DNA of 14,228 nt, from assembly GCA_030836705.1 (NCBI GenBank), contig JAUPLZ010000187.1, positions 1-14,228 of the forward strand, read 5' to 3'. The notes beneath the pieces are model-generated. The model was not told the origin of the DNA. It saw nothing but the letters and a program-made list of their open reading frames with translations, and did no database searches. This document shows positions 1 through 6,165 of the stretch, in pieces. A program made the translations under genes and the position numbers. How positions within the stretch are numbered: the first letter of the stretch is position 1; each line of letters begins with the position of its first letter. This DNA comes from Campylobacterota bacterium. Its GTDB lineage: Bacteria > Campylobacterota > Campylobacteria > Campylobacterales > SZUA-545.

Positions 1-75
1 AATCAAGACATCCATACAGTGTTCCGATAAAAGCTCTGAAAACTCCGCTTGATTTAGCAAATCCTTAATTACCAC
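1..75 (-). CDS. Unidentified protein, N-terminal 25 codons only (runs off left edge)
   Basis: A GTG start at 75-73 opens a frame that stays open to base 1 and reads VVIKDLLNQAEFSELLSEHC followed by MDVLI. A clear ribosome binding site, AGGAGA (minus strand, 86-81), sits 6 bases upstream of the GTG. It lies inside the last codons of the aminotransferase gene, so the two genes overlap by 11 bases and are probably translationally coupled. It is the fourth gene of the pyrB-pabB-pabC run. The visible part is short, amphipathic and without a signal peptide, and I do not recognise the family. The reading frame and start are fairly secure because of the binding site; the function is unknown. Confidence 0.6.
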   Translation of the reverse strand, partial: MVIKDLLNQAEFSELLSEHCMDVLI

Positions 76-670
76 CGTTATCTCCTAAAGTTATATTCCT
101 AGTGCTGCCTGCTATATAAAAACCGCTCAATGAGTTAAAAAGCGCAAAAAGAGAGAATTTTGCAACATCCTCTTTTTTAATAACGGCTTTTTTAAGAAAA
201 TGAGCATCAACAAGCCTCTCTCTCATTGTTCCTTTTAAAATAGGAAAAATAGGCGTAAACCACTCTTTACCGTTAAAAAAAGCTATATTGGCAATACTTG
301 TATCGGCTACAAAACCGTTTTTTACAAAAAGAACCTCGTCAAAACCCTCTTCTTTTGCGCTTTTGAGGGCTTCTTCTATCTCTTTTCTGTTGTTTTTTTT
401 AAAATTATAATCCAAATCGGTAACAATGGCTTTTATTTTAGCTTTTTTTGTCAGCACATAAGGTGAGAACTCGACTTTTTCGACCTTTTTTGAGTAGGTA
501 ACTCTACATCTATATATGCCTATTTTTGGCGCTTTTAAAGTCTCTTTTTTTAAATCTATAAGCATGGAATTAAAGTGCTTTTTTGTCGTAATATTTACTC
601 TTTTTTGATGGCGAAAGAGGTTTTTTGCAATCCCGTTTTTTATAAGAATGGTTTCAATAAATTGGCACAT
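65..670 (-). CDS. pabC: Class IV aminotransferase, probable 4-amino-4-deoxychorismate lyase
   Basis: This 201-residue protein has the fold-type IV PLP enzyme pattern: an N-terminal FIETI segment, YRCRVTYS at about 53-60, the likely PLP-binding lysine K91 in FKKNNR (aligning with the LKHLNR lysine of E. coli PabC), and a C-terminal half with DEVLFVKNGFVADTSIANI (111-129) and TPIFPILKGTMRERLV. Members remove pyruvate from aminodeoxychorismate to give p-aminobenzoate for folate. Placement directly after pabB supports that role over a branched-chain or D-amino acid aminotransferase. It is shorter than E. coli PabC (about 270), which fits the compact versions in this phylum. Its ATG at 670 lies 17 bases inside the end of pabB, so translation is probably coupled. 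The binding site is weak (GAGAAAG upstream). Role assignment is partly from context. Confidence 0.8.
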   Translation of the reverse strand: MCQFIETILIKNGIAKNLFRHQKRVNITTKKHFNSMLIDLKKETLKAPKIGIYRCRVTYSKKVEKVEFSPYVLTKKAKIKAIVTDLDYNFKKNNRKEIEEALKSAKEEGFDEVLFVKNGFVADTSIANIAFFNGKEWFTPIFPILKGTMRERLVDAHFLKKAVIKKEDVAKFSLFALFNSLSGFYIAGSTRNITLGDNGGN

Positions 671-1610
671 AAACTTTCTCTATTAGCTCATTATATTCCT
701 GTCTTGCGTCACTATCGGCAGTGATTCCCCCGCCGCTTTTGAATATAAGCTTATTATCTTTTTTCTCTATAAATCTTATCATAACCGCGCAGTCTAGCTC
801 TTTTCCGTCAAAATAACCAAAAACCCCGCTAAAAAAACCTCTGTCGTAATTTTCTATTTTTTTTAGTATTTCCACACTCTTTTTTTTTGGAGCACCCGTT
901 ATGGAGCCGGCAGGCAAAAGTGAAAATAAAATAGTGCCGATATGTTCACTCCAATTATCTTCAAGCTCTCCTTTTATGTGCGAACTTACTTGCAAAAGTG
1001 TTTTTTGAGCGGTTTTTACCTCATCTATATATCTAAACCTTTCAACTTTAACCTTCTTTGCAATAATTGACAGATCGTTTCTCAAAAGATCAACAACCAT
1101 CGTATGTTCTGCCAGTTCTTTTTGGTTGTTTAGTATTTTTTCTTTTGCATTTTTTACAGAGGCGTCAATCGTCCCTTTCATTGGAAAAGTCTCTATGATA
1201 TTGTCTTTGATTTTTATAAACCTCTCCGGAGAAAAAACTACAAAAATATCTTTGAAATAGAGCTTGAATTTTGCTTTTGATTGCTCATAAATATCCAAAA
1301 GAGAGAGGTTTGAACTGATTGGTGTCGGCATCGTGAGATTGGCAAGATATGTATTACCCGCTCTTATCTCGTTTTGCAAAAGATTAAATTTATTGCTGTA
1401 AATCTCAAAATCTTGCGGAAATTTTTCAAAAATAAAAGTTTTTTGGTCAGTTTTTTGGCGTTTTTCGGATATGCCAAAACCATCCATTTCAAACTTTATA
1501 CTATCATCAAGCTCATCAAACGGCACTACGATAGACTCGCTCATATCATAGCTTATAATAAAAAAAAAGGGTCTTTTCTCGCTCCCTAGTTTATTTATAT
1601 ACTCTTTCAT
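654..1610 (-). CDS. pabB: Aminodeoxychorismate synthase component I
   Basis: This 318-residue chorismate-binding enzyme converts chorismate, with ammonia from a glutaminase partner, to 4-amino-4-deoxychorismate on the way to folate. The catalytic domain carries PMKGTID at 143-149. The lysine of this motif (K145) marks PabB, whereas anthranilate synthase TrpE normally has PIAGT. Other motifs are VVDLLRNDL (172-180), LLPAGSITGAPK (231-241) and KSGGGITADSDARQEY (291-306). The protein lacks most of the N-terminal domain of E. coli PabB (about 450 residues), so it is a compact form. No glutaminase (PabA) domain is fused or adjacent. The ATG at 1610-1608 overlaps the pyrB stop as ATGA, and there is no strong binding site of its own, so coupled translation from pyrB is likely. 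Confidence 0.92.
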   Translation of the reverse strand: MKEYINKLGSEKRPFFFIISYDMSESIVVPFDELDDSIKFEMDGFGISEKRQKTDQKTFIFEKFPQDFEIYSNKFNLLQNEIRAGNTYLANLTMPTPISSNLSLLDIYEQSKAKFKLYFKDIFVVFSPERFIKIKDNIIETFPMKGTIDASVKNAKEKILNNQKELAEHTMVVDLLRNDLSIIAKKVKVERFRYIDEVKTAQKTLLQVSSHIKGELEDNWSEHIGTILFSLLPAGSITGAPKKKSVEILKKIENYDRGFFSGVFGYFDGKELDCAVMIRFIEKKDNKLIFKSGGGITADSDARQEYNELIEKVYVPIY

Positions 1611-2488
1611 CTATCCAAGATAAGTTTTTCCAAGACAGCCATTCTAACTGCCACGCCGTTTTCTACTTGTTTTAAAACAAGCGTTCTCTCATCTTCTAAC
1701 ATATCATCATCTATATCTATATTTCTATGCACGGGTCCTGGATGAAGAAGAAAAATCTTTTTATCGCCTATTAATTTTTTGGTTATTTTGTAATCAAGTG
1801 CATAATCTTTTAAACTTGCATAAATCGGATATTGATGTCTTTCCGTTTGTGTTCTAAGGGAAATTATCGCATCTGTATCTTTTATGGCATCTTCTAGTTT
1901 GTATAGTTTTCTAACATTTGAATAACTTGGCATAAAATGAACAGGGGCAACCAAGGTAACATTTGCATTAAATCTTTGCAATAGCTCTATATTGCTGTTT
2001 GCGACACGAGAGTTTTTTATGTCACCGACAATCGTGATATTTTTCCCCTCAACACTTCCTAGTGCTTTGTTTAATGTAAAAAGGTCAAGCAATGCCTGCG
2101 TCGGATGTGCATAAGCTCCGTCTCCACCGTTTACTATTGATGATTTGACATATCTTGAAAGTATTTTTGGCACCCCTGGATTGCTGTGCCTTATCACAAT
2201 AGCGGACGGTCCCATGGCGTCAAGATTTGTAGCTGTATCGCTTAGTGTTTCACCTTTTGTGCTTGAACTTGTAGCAACATCTAGATTTACCACTTCAGCA
2301 CCTAGTCTTTTGGCGGCGACTTCAAAACTACTTCTTGTTCTTGTCGAGTTTTCAAAAAAAATATTTATAACAAGCTTCTTTTTTAATGTATCTGTATAAT
2401 CTCCGTTTAGAAATTGTGAAGCTTTTAAGAGAATCTCTTTTATCTCTTCTTTTGAAAAATCCCTAGTATCGGTAAGGTGCCTAAGCAT
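1607..2488 (-). CDS. pyrB: Aspartate carbamoyltransferase catalytic subunit
   Basis: This 293-residue enzyme joins carbamoyl phosphate and aspartate to give N-carbamoylaspartate, the committed step of pyrimidine synthesis, in the cytoplasm. Visible signatures are FFENSTRTRSSFE (44-56; STRTR binds carbamoyl phosphate), SSSTKGETLSDT (74-85, with the lysine that reaches the neighbouring active site in the trimer), HPTQALLDLFTL (128-139) and LLHPGPVHRNIDID (247-260). Length is close to the usual catalytic chain of about 300. No pyrI-type regulatory subunit is next to it. The ATG at 2488 is preceded by AAGGAA about 5 bases upstream and by an extended -10 element, so it is the first gene of the operon that continues into pabB and pabC. 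Confidence 0.97.
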   Translation of the reverse strand: MLRHLTDTRDFSKEEIKEILLKASQFLNGDYTDTLKKKLVINIFFENSTRTRSSFEVAAKRLGAEVVNLDVATSSSTKGETLSDTATNLDAMGPSAIVIRHSNPGVPKILSRYVKSSIVNGGDGAYAHPTQALLDLFTLNKALGSVEGKNITIVGDIKNSRVANSNIELLQRFNANVTLVAPVHFMPSYSNVRKLYKLEDAIKDTDAIISLRTQTERHQYPIYASLKDYALDYKITKKLIGDKKIFLLHPGPVHRNIDIDDDMLEDERTLVLKQVENGVAVRMAVLEKLILDR

Positions 2489-2513
2489 TTTGTTCCTTTG
2501 ATGTAACTTGCTA

Positions 2514-2519
2514 ATTCTA
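2514..2519 (-). promoter_or_regulatory. Extended -10 element for pyrB-pabB-pabC
   Basis: On the minus strand the sequence TGGTAGAAT occurs about 26 bases upstream of the pyrB ATG. It matches an extended -10 (TG, one base, then TAGAAT). No convincing -35 is visible, which is common in this phylum. It would give a leader of fewer than 20 bases, leaving no room for an attenuator. Confidence 0.5.
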
Positions 2520-2557
2520 CCAGCAAAAAGATAATGTGCTATTTAAGAAAAAACAGA

Positions 2558-2563
2558 TAGAAT
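2558..2563 (+). promoter_or_regulatory. Possible -10 element for the CsgG-like lipoprotein operon
   Basis: TAGAAT lies about 30 bases upstream of the ATG at 2595, in the 106-base region shared with divergent pyrB. The following AAGGAG (2583-2588), 6 bases before the ATG, is a strong ribosome binding site. The -10 call rests on the hexamer and position only; no clear -35 is present. Confidence 0.4.
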
Positions 2564-2594
2564 AATTCAGATTTATTATTTTAAGGAGTTAAGG

Positions 2595-3779
2595 ATGAAA
2601 TTAAGATATGGGCTTTTAAGTGCGGTAGCGGCGACACTTCTTCTAACAGGATGCGGCGGAAACAAACTAGATGTTTCAGGATACGAGGCAACTCCAGCCG
2701 ATAAGGCAAAATTGGAAATCCCTGATGTTTGTAGAGCATCTTATGAAAACGCTATCCCAAAGGTTGCCGTTGTTGAATTTACAAACAACACTACTTTTGG
2801 TAAAGCTGAAATCACAAGCACTCAAGGCGAATCGACAACAACTGGAACTTCTGTTACTGGAACCGTGGGTGTAGATCTTGGTGTAGTGAGTGCGAGCAAA
2901 TCACAAACAGATAGCGTTAGCAAAACGGTTTCAAACTCAGAAACAGCAAAAAGAAGCGCAGATGCAAAAGTGGCTGAAAGCGTAGCAAGTGCGGTTGAAG
3001 CGCAAATCATGGAACTAGGCGGAGCGAAACTTTATTCAAGAGCCGATATGGCAAAAATCATGCAAGAGCAAAAATTCCAACAATCAGGTATGGCAAACGA
3101 GGAAACTCTTGTAGAGCTAGGAAAATTAGCAGGCGTTAAATACTTAGTAACAGGCGCTATAAACAATGTAAAACAAAAATATGTTGCAAAAATGGAGACA
3201 TCAAATAGCGGCGATACAGGAAATAAAACTCTAAATACGCTTAATACGCTTGGAAATCTTGCCGTAATAGCTAGCAACATAGCTTTAAGCGGTATGACTG
3301 TCGAAACTGAACTTAATGTAAAAATTATAGATGTTGAAACCGGTGAAATGCTATTTGGAAAAAATGTAACAGGAAAAACAAGTATAGGCGACTTCCCAAA
3401 TGCGTCATTTGACCAATTAGTAGGCGGATTAAAAGCAGCTTCTGCTGAAGCACTAAAAGAGGCTGATGCCGAACTTTCAAAATACTTTAAAGTAAAAGGC
3501 TATATCACTCAACTTAAATCAAAAGACAAAAACAGAATCGCACTTGTGAGCGTTGGCGAAAACTATGGCGTAAAAGAAGCTCAAGAGTTTTTTGTATACG
3601 GATTTGAAGAGTCAGAAGATCCAATGAGCGGTAAAAAATCATGCGATATGACAAAAATGCCGGTTACGCTAAAAGCAACAGATCAAATTCAAAAAGACAA
3701 AACTTGGACGACAGCAGAAGGCAGTGTAGAAACACTAAAATTAATGCAGCTTGTAGAAAGAAAACCTGTAAAAAGATAG
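2595..3779 (+). CDS. CsgG/LpoB-like outer-membrane lipoprotein
   Basis: This 394-residue protein begins with a lipoprotein signal, lipobox LLTGC, with the acylated cysteine at C20. A CsgG-type domain follows: PKVAVVEFTNNTTFG (55-69), the helix before KLYSRADMAKIMQEQK (145-160), and ELGKLAGVKYLVTGAINNV (174-192), then EMLFGKNVTGKT. This pattern is shared by curli secretin CsgG, HfaB and LpoB. Between the first strand and the helix (about 74-125) lies an unusually Ser/Thr-rich stretch that could form membrane hairpins or a flexible loop. The C-terminal part (300-394) is extra and unassigned. Strong AAGGAG binding site; 6-base gap to the next gene, so one operon. No curli subunit genes are in view, so a curli role is not supported. 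The family call is fairly sure; the role is unknown. Confidence 0.75.
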   Translation: MKLRYGLLSAVAATLLLTGCGGNKLDVSGYEATPADKAKLEIPDVCRASYENAIPKVAVVEFTNNTTFGKAEITSTQGESTTTGTSVTGTVGVDLGVVSASKSQTDSVSKTVSNSETAKRSADAKVAESVASAVEAQIMELGGAKLYSRADMAKIMQEQKFQQSGMANEETLVELGKLAGVKYLVTGAINNVKQKYVAKMETSNSGDTGNKTLNTLNTLGNLAVIASNIALSGMTVETELNVKIIDVETGEMLFGKNVTGKTSIGDFPNASFDQLVGGLKAASAEALKEADAELSKYFKVKGYITQLKSKDKNRIALVSVGENYGVKEAQEFFVYGFEESEDPMSGKKSCDMTKMPVTLKATDQIQKDKTWTTAEGSVETLKLMQLVERKPVKR

Positions 3780-3785
3780 GACAAG

Positions 3786-4904
3786 ATGATTTTTCTTAAA
3801 ATAGCGCTTTTTATTGCTCTTTTTTATTCATTCTCTTTTTCGGCTCCCCAGTGCATAAATACAAAAGGCACCGGAGAGGCTGATATCATAGGAAATGATA
3901 AAGCCGCAGCAAAAAGAGAGGCTATAAGTCGTGCCAAATGGGATGCTATCGATAAGGCTCTTGGCACGCAAACAAGCGTAAAGAGCGTAACCGAAAACTT
4001 TGCGCTCCTTGATGAGGTTATTACAAATGATGTTCAAGGTTTTATAGAAGATCTAAAAATTCTAAGTGCGGAAGAGGTTGGCAGCACTTTTGTGGCGCAA
4101 ATTAGCGGGTGCGTCTATCCAAAAGCTGCCGAAAAAGCACTCTCTGTTATCTCAAAAGATAGCTCTTTTAGTGTTTTAATGTTGCTTTCTGAAAAAAATA
4201 ACATTAAATTTGAAGAGATGAACCCAGTGAACACAGGTGTAATCAAAGGCTTGATAGAGCAAGGTTTTACCGTAAACAATGTCGCTGCAATGCCTGATTT
4301 GAATCCTGAATTTTTCTCAAAAATAGTAAAAGAGAAAAAATTTGGTGAACTATCAGGATTTATTAGCAAAAACCTATCGGGTGCCGCAATAATCGGTCAA
4401 ATCGAGATAAACAGAAGCGTAAATAAAGGCGAAGATATAGGTTATGGCGTAGCTTCCGTATTTCATATAACAACCGCTCAGATTCAATACTATATGCTTG
4501 CAAAAGATAATGAAACCGGAAATATGAAAATAATTGCAGCAAACACGCTTTCTGAAAAAGGAAGAGCTCTAAACGAGAGAGATTCTGAGCTAAAAGCTAT
4601 GAAAAGCTTAGCAGAAAAAGTGAATGCCGACCTTATCTCAAACATCAACAACTATCTAAAGTTCAAAGAGACAAAAGTTACTCTTGAGGTTGAGGGAGTA
4701 AGAAGCGTTGAAGAAAACTTTAAAATAAAAGAAAAACTACAAAAAATCGCTTGGGTAAAAGAGGTAAGCGACCTTGGAAAAGGCAAGTTTTTGATTATTT
4801 TTCAAGAAAACAGCATCTATCTTGCAAACAGCATAGATTCGATGGATATGCTAAAAGTAGAAAGCTTCTCGCCGCTTAAAATAAAAGCAAAATACTTATT
4901 CTAG
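3786..4904 (+). CDS. Exported protein with LPP20/FlgT-like N-terminal domain
   Basis: This 372-residue protein has a cleavable signal peptide (about 1-20, hydrophobic core then SFSA before PQC). The segment at about 28-112, with GTGEADIIGNDKAAAKREAI and the following AKWDAIDKALG, has the composition and spacing of the N-terminal domain of FlgT and of LPP20-family envelope proteins, where a gly-rich strand leads into an Ala-rich helix. The middle (about 125-290) and C-terminal end (about 300-372, two short alpha/beta segments) are not recognised. No lipobox: the two early cysteines (C23, C109) may form a disulfide. AGGA overlaps the upstream stop and the gap is 6 bases, so it is co-expressed with the CsgG-like lipoprotein and probably works with it in the periplasm or at the outer membrane. 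The domain call is tentative. Confidence 0.6.
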   Translation: MIFLKIALFIALFYSFSFSAPQCINTKGTGEADIIGNDKAAAKREAISRAKWDAIDKALGTQTSVKSVTENFALLDEVITNDVQGFIEDLKILSAEEVGSTFVAQISGCVYPKAAEKALSVISKDSSFSVLMLLSEKNNIKFEEMNPVNTGVIKGLIEQGFTVNNVAAMPDLNPEFFSKIVKEKKFGELSGFISKNLSGAAIIGQIEINRSVNKGEDIGYGVASVFHITTAQIQYYMLAKDNETGNMKIIAANTLSEKGRALNERDSELKAMKSLAEKVNADLISNINNYLKFKETKVTLEVEGVRSVEENFKIKEKLQKIAWVKEVSDLGKGKFLIIFQENSIYLANSIDSMDMLKVESFSPLKIKAKYLF

Positions 4905-4927
4905 CCAAAAGGGAAATTCCCTTGGCT
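4903..4927 (+). terminator. Hairpin terminator between convergent genes
   Basis: AGCC and AAGGGA pair with TCCCTT and GGCT around a 3-base loop, with two unpaired A on the 5' side. The stem starts within the stop codon of the upstream plus-strand gene. The downstream T-run (about 4941-4946) is not immediately adjacent. The stem can also form on the other strand, so it may serve both this operon and the facing DUF1566-type gene. Confidence 0.6.
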
Positions 4928-4937
4928 GGAATAAAAA

Positions 4938-5270
4938 TTATTTTTTAACACACCTTACATACATTTTAAATGTTTTTGGGCTGTAATGACTGGAAGAGTC
5001 ATAAAAATTAACATAATATGCCTTTTCAGGATCTCCGAAATACTCTGTCGAAGACCAATAATAATCTTTTTTAAATGCTTCTTTTATTGGATTTAACGAG
5101 GCATTTTTGAGTTCTTTTATGGTTGGAAGCTTCCCGCCTTTAAAATCACAATAATCAACAGCCTCTTCCCATGTTCTTTTTCTAGGAGACTCATCTACAA
5201 TCCACTGTGCAGACTCAAGATAAGAGAGTGCAAAAAAGAGAAAAACAAGCGACGAACTTAATAATTTCAT
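4938..5270 (-). CDS. Small secreted DUF1566 (Lcl C-terminal-like) protein
   Basis: This 110-residue protein starts with a signal peptide (1-21, cleavage near LESA). The mature part is one DUF1566-type domain: RTWEEAVDYCDFKGGKLPTI (32-51), DYYWSSTEY (69-77), AYYVNFYD (84-91) and YVRCVKK (104-110). These are the usual landmarks of this C-type-lectin-like family: a W/EA/YC helix, GGKLPT, WSST and a final VRCV. C41 and C107 are placed to form the domain's disulfide. The family often occurs as a repeat or tail on large surface proteins; here it is a lone domain. The molecular function of the family is not established. AAGG lies 6 bases before the ATG. A TGCTAAAAT sequence (minus strand, 5330-5322) may be its extended -10. 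Confidence 0.75.
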   Translation of the reverse strand: MKLLSSSLVFLFFALSYLESAQWIVDESPRKRTWEEAVDYCDFKGGKLPTIKELKNASLNPIKEAFKKDYYWSSTEYFGDPEKAYYVNFYDSSSHYSPKTFKMYVRCVKK

Positions 5271-5373
5271 CGAAAACCTTTTTTATTTTTTAATTCGGCA
5301 ATTATCGAATATTATTTATGAATTTTAGCAATCTTTCGTTTATTTTTCTCCTTTTTTGGCTAAATTGATAAAT

Positions 5374-5496
5374 TTATGAAGAAGGATTTTTTAGATTATT
5401 TAAAAATTTAATAGCTGTCTGCGGTTTATCTTTTGAGATAAAATCTCTAATATTTTCAAGATTTATTTGAGCTGTTTTGGTTAGTTTTACTTTCAA
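5374..5496 (-). pseudogene. Truncated ParE/RelE-type toxin
   Basis: Directly after the antitoxin gene a 40-residue frame reads LKVKLTKTAQINLENIRDFI and then SKDKPQTAIKFLNNLKNPSS before TAA (5376-5374). This matches the N-terminal two helices of ParE/RelE-superfamily toxins (a short strand, a helix with LEnI.dFI, then a helix with aikFl..L). Full toxins have about 90-100 residues, so the beta-sheet half with the active surface is missing. The only in-frame start is TTG (5496-5494), which overlaps the antitoxin stop as TTGA where such modules commonly have ATGA. I found no continuation of the toxin in other frames of 5271-5373. The fragment is most likely a non-functional remnant. Confidence 0.65.
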
Positions 5497-5729
5497 AAAT
5501 TAACTTTTTTATTATTGATTAATTCATCTACAGATGCATCAAAATCTAACAATTCTTCTTCATTGTTATCGATTTTTTGTATGATCTGGTTAATCTCCTG
5601 TTTTCTTTGCGATAATAAATTATCATCAATATCATCTATTACTTTTACTGAACTATTAGGTAAAGTGGATAAGAAGTTTTTGAATTTATCAAGAATTCCT
5701 TCTTGCAACTCTAATGTTATCGTGTGCAT
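5493..5729 (-). CDS. Antitoxin of a ParDE/RelBE-like module
   Basis: This 78-residue acidic protein starts MHTITLELQEGILDKFKNFL and ends DASVDELINNKKVNF. The start at 5729 is chosen over an upstream in-frame ATG (5777): the extra 16 residues (MFFYCTIQNN...) look like translated promoter sequence and cross the palindromic operator, while a G-rich stretch (GGGG) lies about 7 bases before 5729. The layout, with an N-terminal strand for DNA binding or dimerisation, a helical middle rich in Lys/Gln/Glu and an acidic C-terminal tail, is that of small type II antitoxins. The truncated toxin frame follows with overlapping stop and start. No specific antitoxin family is certain. It may persist as an orphan that neutralises a related toxin elsewhere, or as a relic. 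Confidence 0.6.
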   Translation of the reverse strand: MHTITLELQEGILDKFKNFLSTLPNSSVKVIDDIDDNLLSQRKQEINQIIQKIDNNEEELLDFDASVDELINNKKVNF

Positions 5730-5756
5730 TGTATAACCCCATATAATGTTATTTTG

Positions 5757-5768
5757 TATTGTACAATA
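5757..5768. promoter_or_regulatory. Palindromic operator candidate upstream of the antitoxin
   Basis: TATTGTACAATA is a perfect 12-base palindrome about 28 bases upstream of the antitoxin start. A second copy of TATTGTACA occurs at 5810-5818. Antitoxins of this type usually bind paired palindromes at their own promoter, so autoregulation is likely, but no binding can be shown here. Confidence 0.4.
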
Positions 5769-5820
5769 AAAGAACAATTATTTTTTAAGAATAATAAGGT
5801 TTTTTTATTTATTGTACATT

Positions 5821-5964
5821 GCTACGAATATGCTCAGTAGTGGAAAGTTTCCTGCTATGCAGATATCGCGCTGGATGGGTCATATGTTGTTTACAATATA
5901 TGCACGATATATAAAAAGTGAGCGTGTGAACATAGACAAAAGTTTTGATTTGTTTGAAATCTGA
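5821..5964 (+). pseudogene. C-terminal remnant of a tyrosine recombinase (phage/island integrase)
   Basis: An open frame ending at TGA 5962-5964 reads ATNMLSSGKFPAMQISRWMG and then HMLFTIYARYIKSE, followed by about 14 less typical residues. This is the end of a tyrosine integrase: the segment that normally follows the catalytic RHT box, the second His in W(M)GH, and the catalytic Tyr in the IYARYI context. Between GH and the Tyr there are 5 residues instead of the usual 8 or so, suggesting a small in-frame deletion. Similarity stops abruptly near 5821, where the antitoxin promoter region begins, so the Arg-box, the core-binding domain and any start are gone. It ends 65 bases from the 3' end of tRNA-Ser, the usual place for an integrase beside its attachment site. 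It cannot be an active enzyme. Confidence 0.75.
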
Positions 5965-6004
5965 GCGGTCAAAAGATGGTCAAAGGAAATTTGAGGTGCC
6001 AACA

Positions 6005-6020
6005 AAGCTAGTCATAGCTT
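6005..6020 (-). terminator. Short hairpin downstream of tRNA-Ser
   Basis: AAGCTA and TAGCTT form a 6-base-pair stem with a 4-base loop, 9 bases past the tRNA 3' end. No T-run follows on the minus strand, so a terminator role is weak. It could equally be part of the former attachment region. Confidence 0.3.
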
Positions 6021-6028
6021 AAAGAAAG

Positions 6029-6118
6029 TGGCGGACAGGGAGGGATTCGAACCCTCGATACAGTTACCCGTATGCGTCCTTAGCAGGGACGTGGTTTCAG
6101 CCACTCACCCACCTGTCC
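6029..6118 (-). tRNA. tRNA-Ser (anticodon GCU)
   Basis: The 90-base gene folds as a class II tRNA. The acceptor stem GGACAGG pairs fully with CCTGTCC, followed by discriminator G and an encoded CCA (6031-6029). The anticodon stem CGTCC/GGACG encloses the loop CTGCTAA, giving anticodon GCT (reads AGC/AGU). A long variable arm is built around CATACGG/GTATC, and the T arm is GAGGG TTCGAAT CCCTC. The 3' end faces the integrase remnant, as expected for an island attachment site; the tRNA itself is intact. A TATAAA (minus strand, 6144-6139) about 20 bases upstream of the 5' end is the likely -10. Confidence 0.97.
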
Positions 6119-6165
6119 ATAAGTTTAAGAAGCGCAATTTTATATTAAAATATATGAATTTTCGC

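Noticed and set aside
1374..1589. Plus-strand 71-codon frame inside pabB
   Set aside because: Antisense to a clear pabB; low-complexity Lys/Phe-rich translation with no motif.
654..1610. TrpE (anthranilate synthase) instead of PabB
   Set aside because: The motif is PMKGT with the PabB lysine; TrpE has PIAGT. The pabC-like gene next to it supports PabB.
2145..2399. Plus-strand 84-codon frame inside pyrB
   Set aside because: Antisense to conserved catalytic motifs of pyrB; no binding site or family pattern.
2595..3779. True curli secretion channel CsgG
   Set aside because: Only the domain fold matches; no curli subunits or accessory genes are present, the length is about 100 residues greater, and it has an unrelated C-terminal part.
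5281..5310. AATTCG/CGAAT inverted repeat upstream of the DUF1566 gene as a terminator or operator
   Set aside because: Only 5 paired bases with an 8-base loop, which is expected by chance in this AT-rich stretch.
5730..5777. Longer antitoxin starting at ATG 5777
   Set aside because: The extra 16 residues read through the palindromic operator and promoter-like sequence and do not look like part of an antitoxin; MHTITLEL is the natural start.
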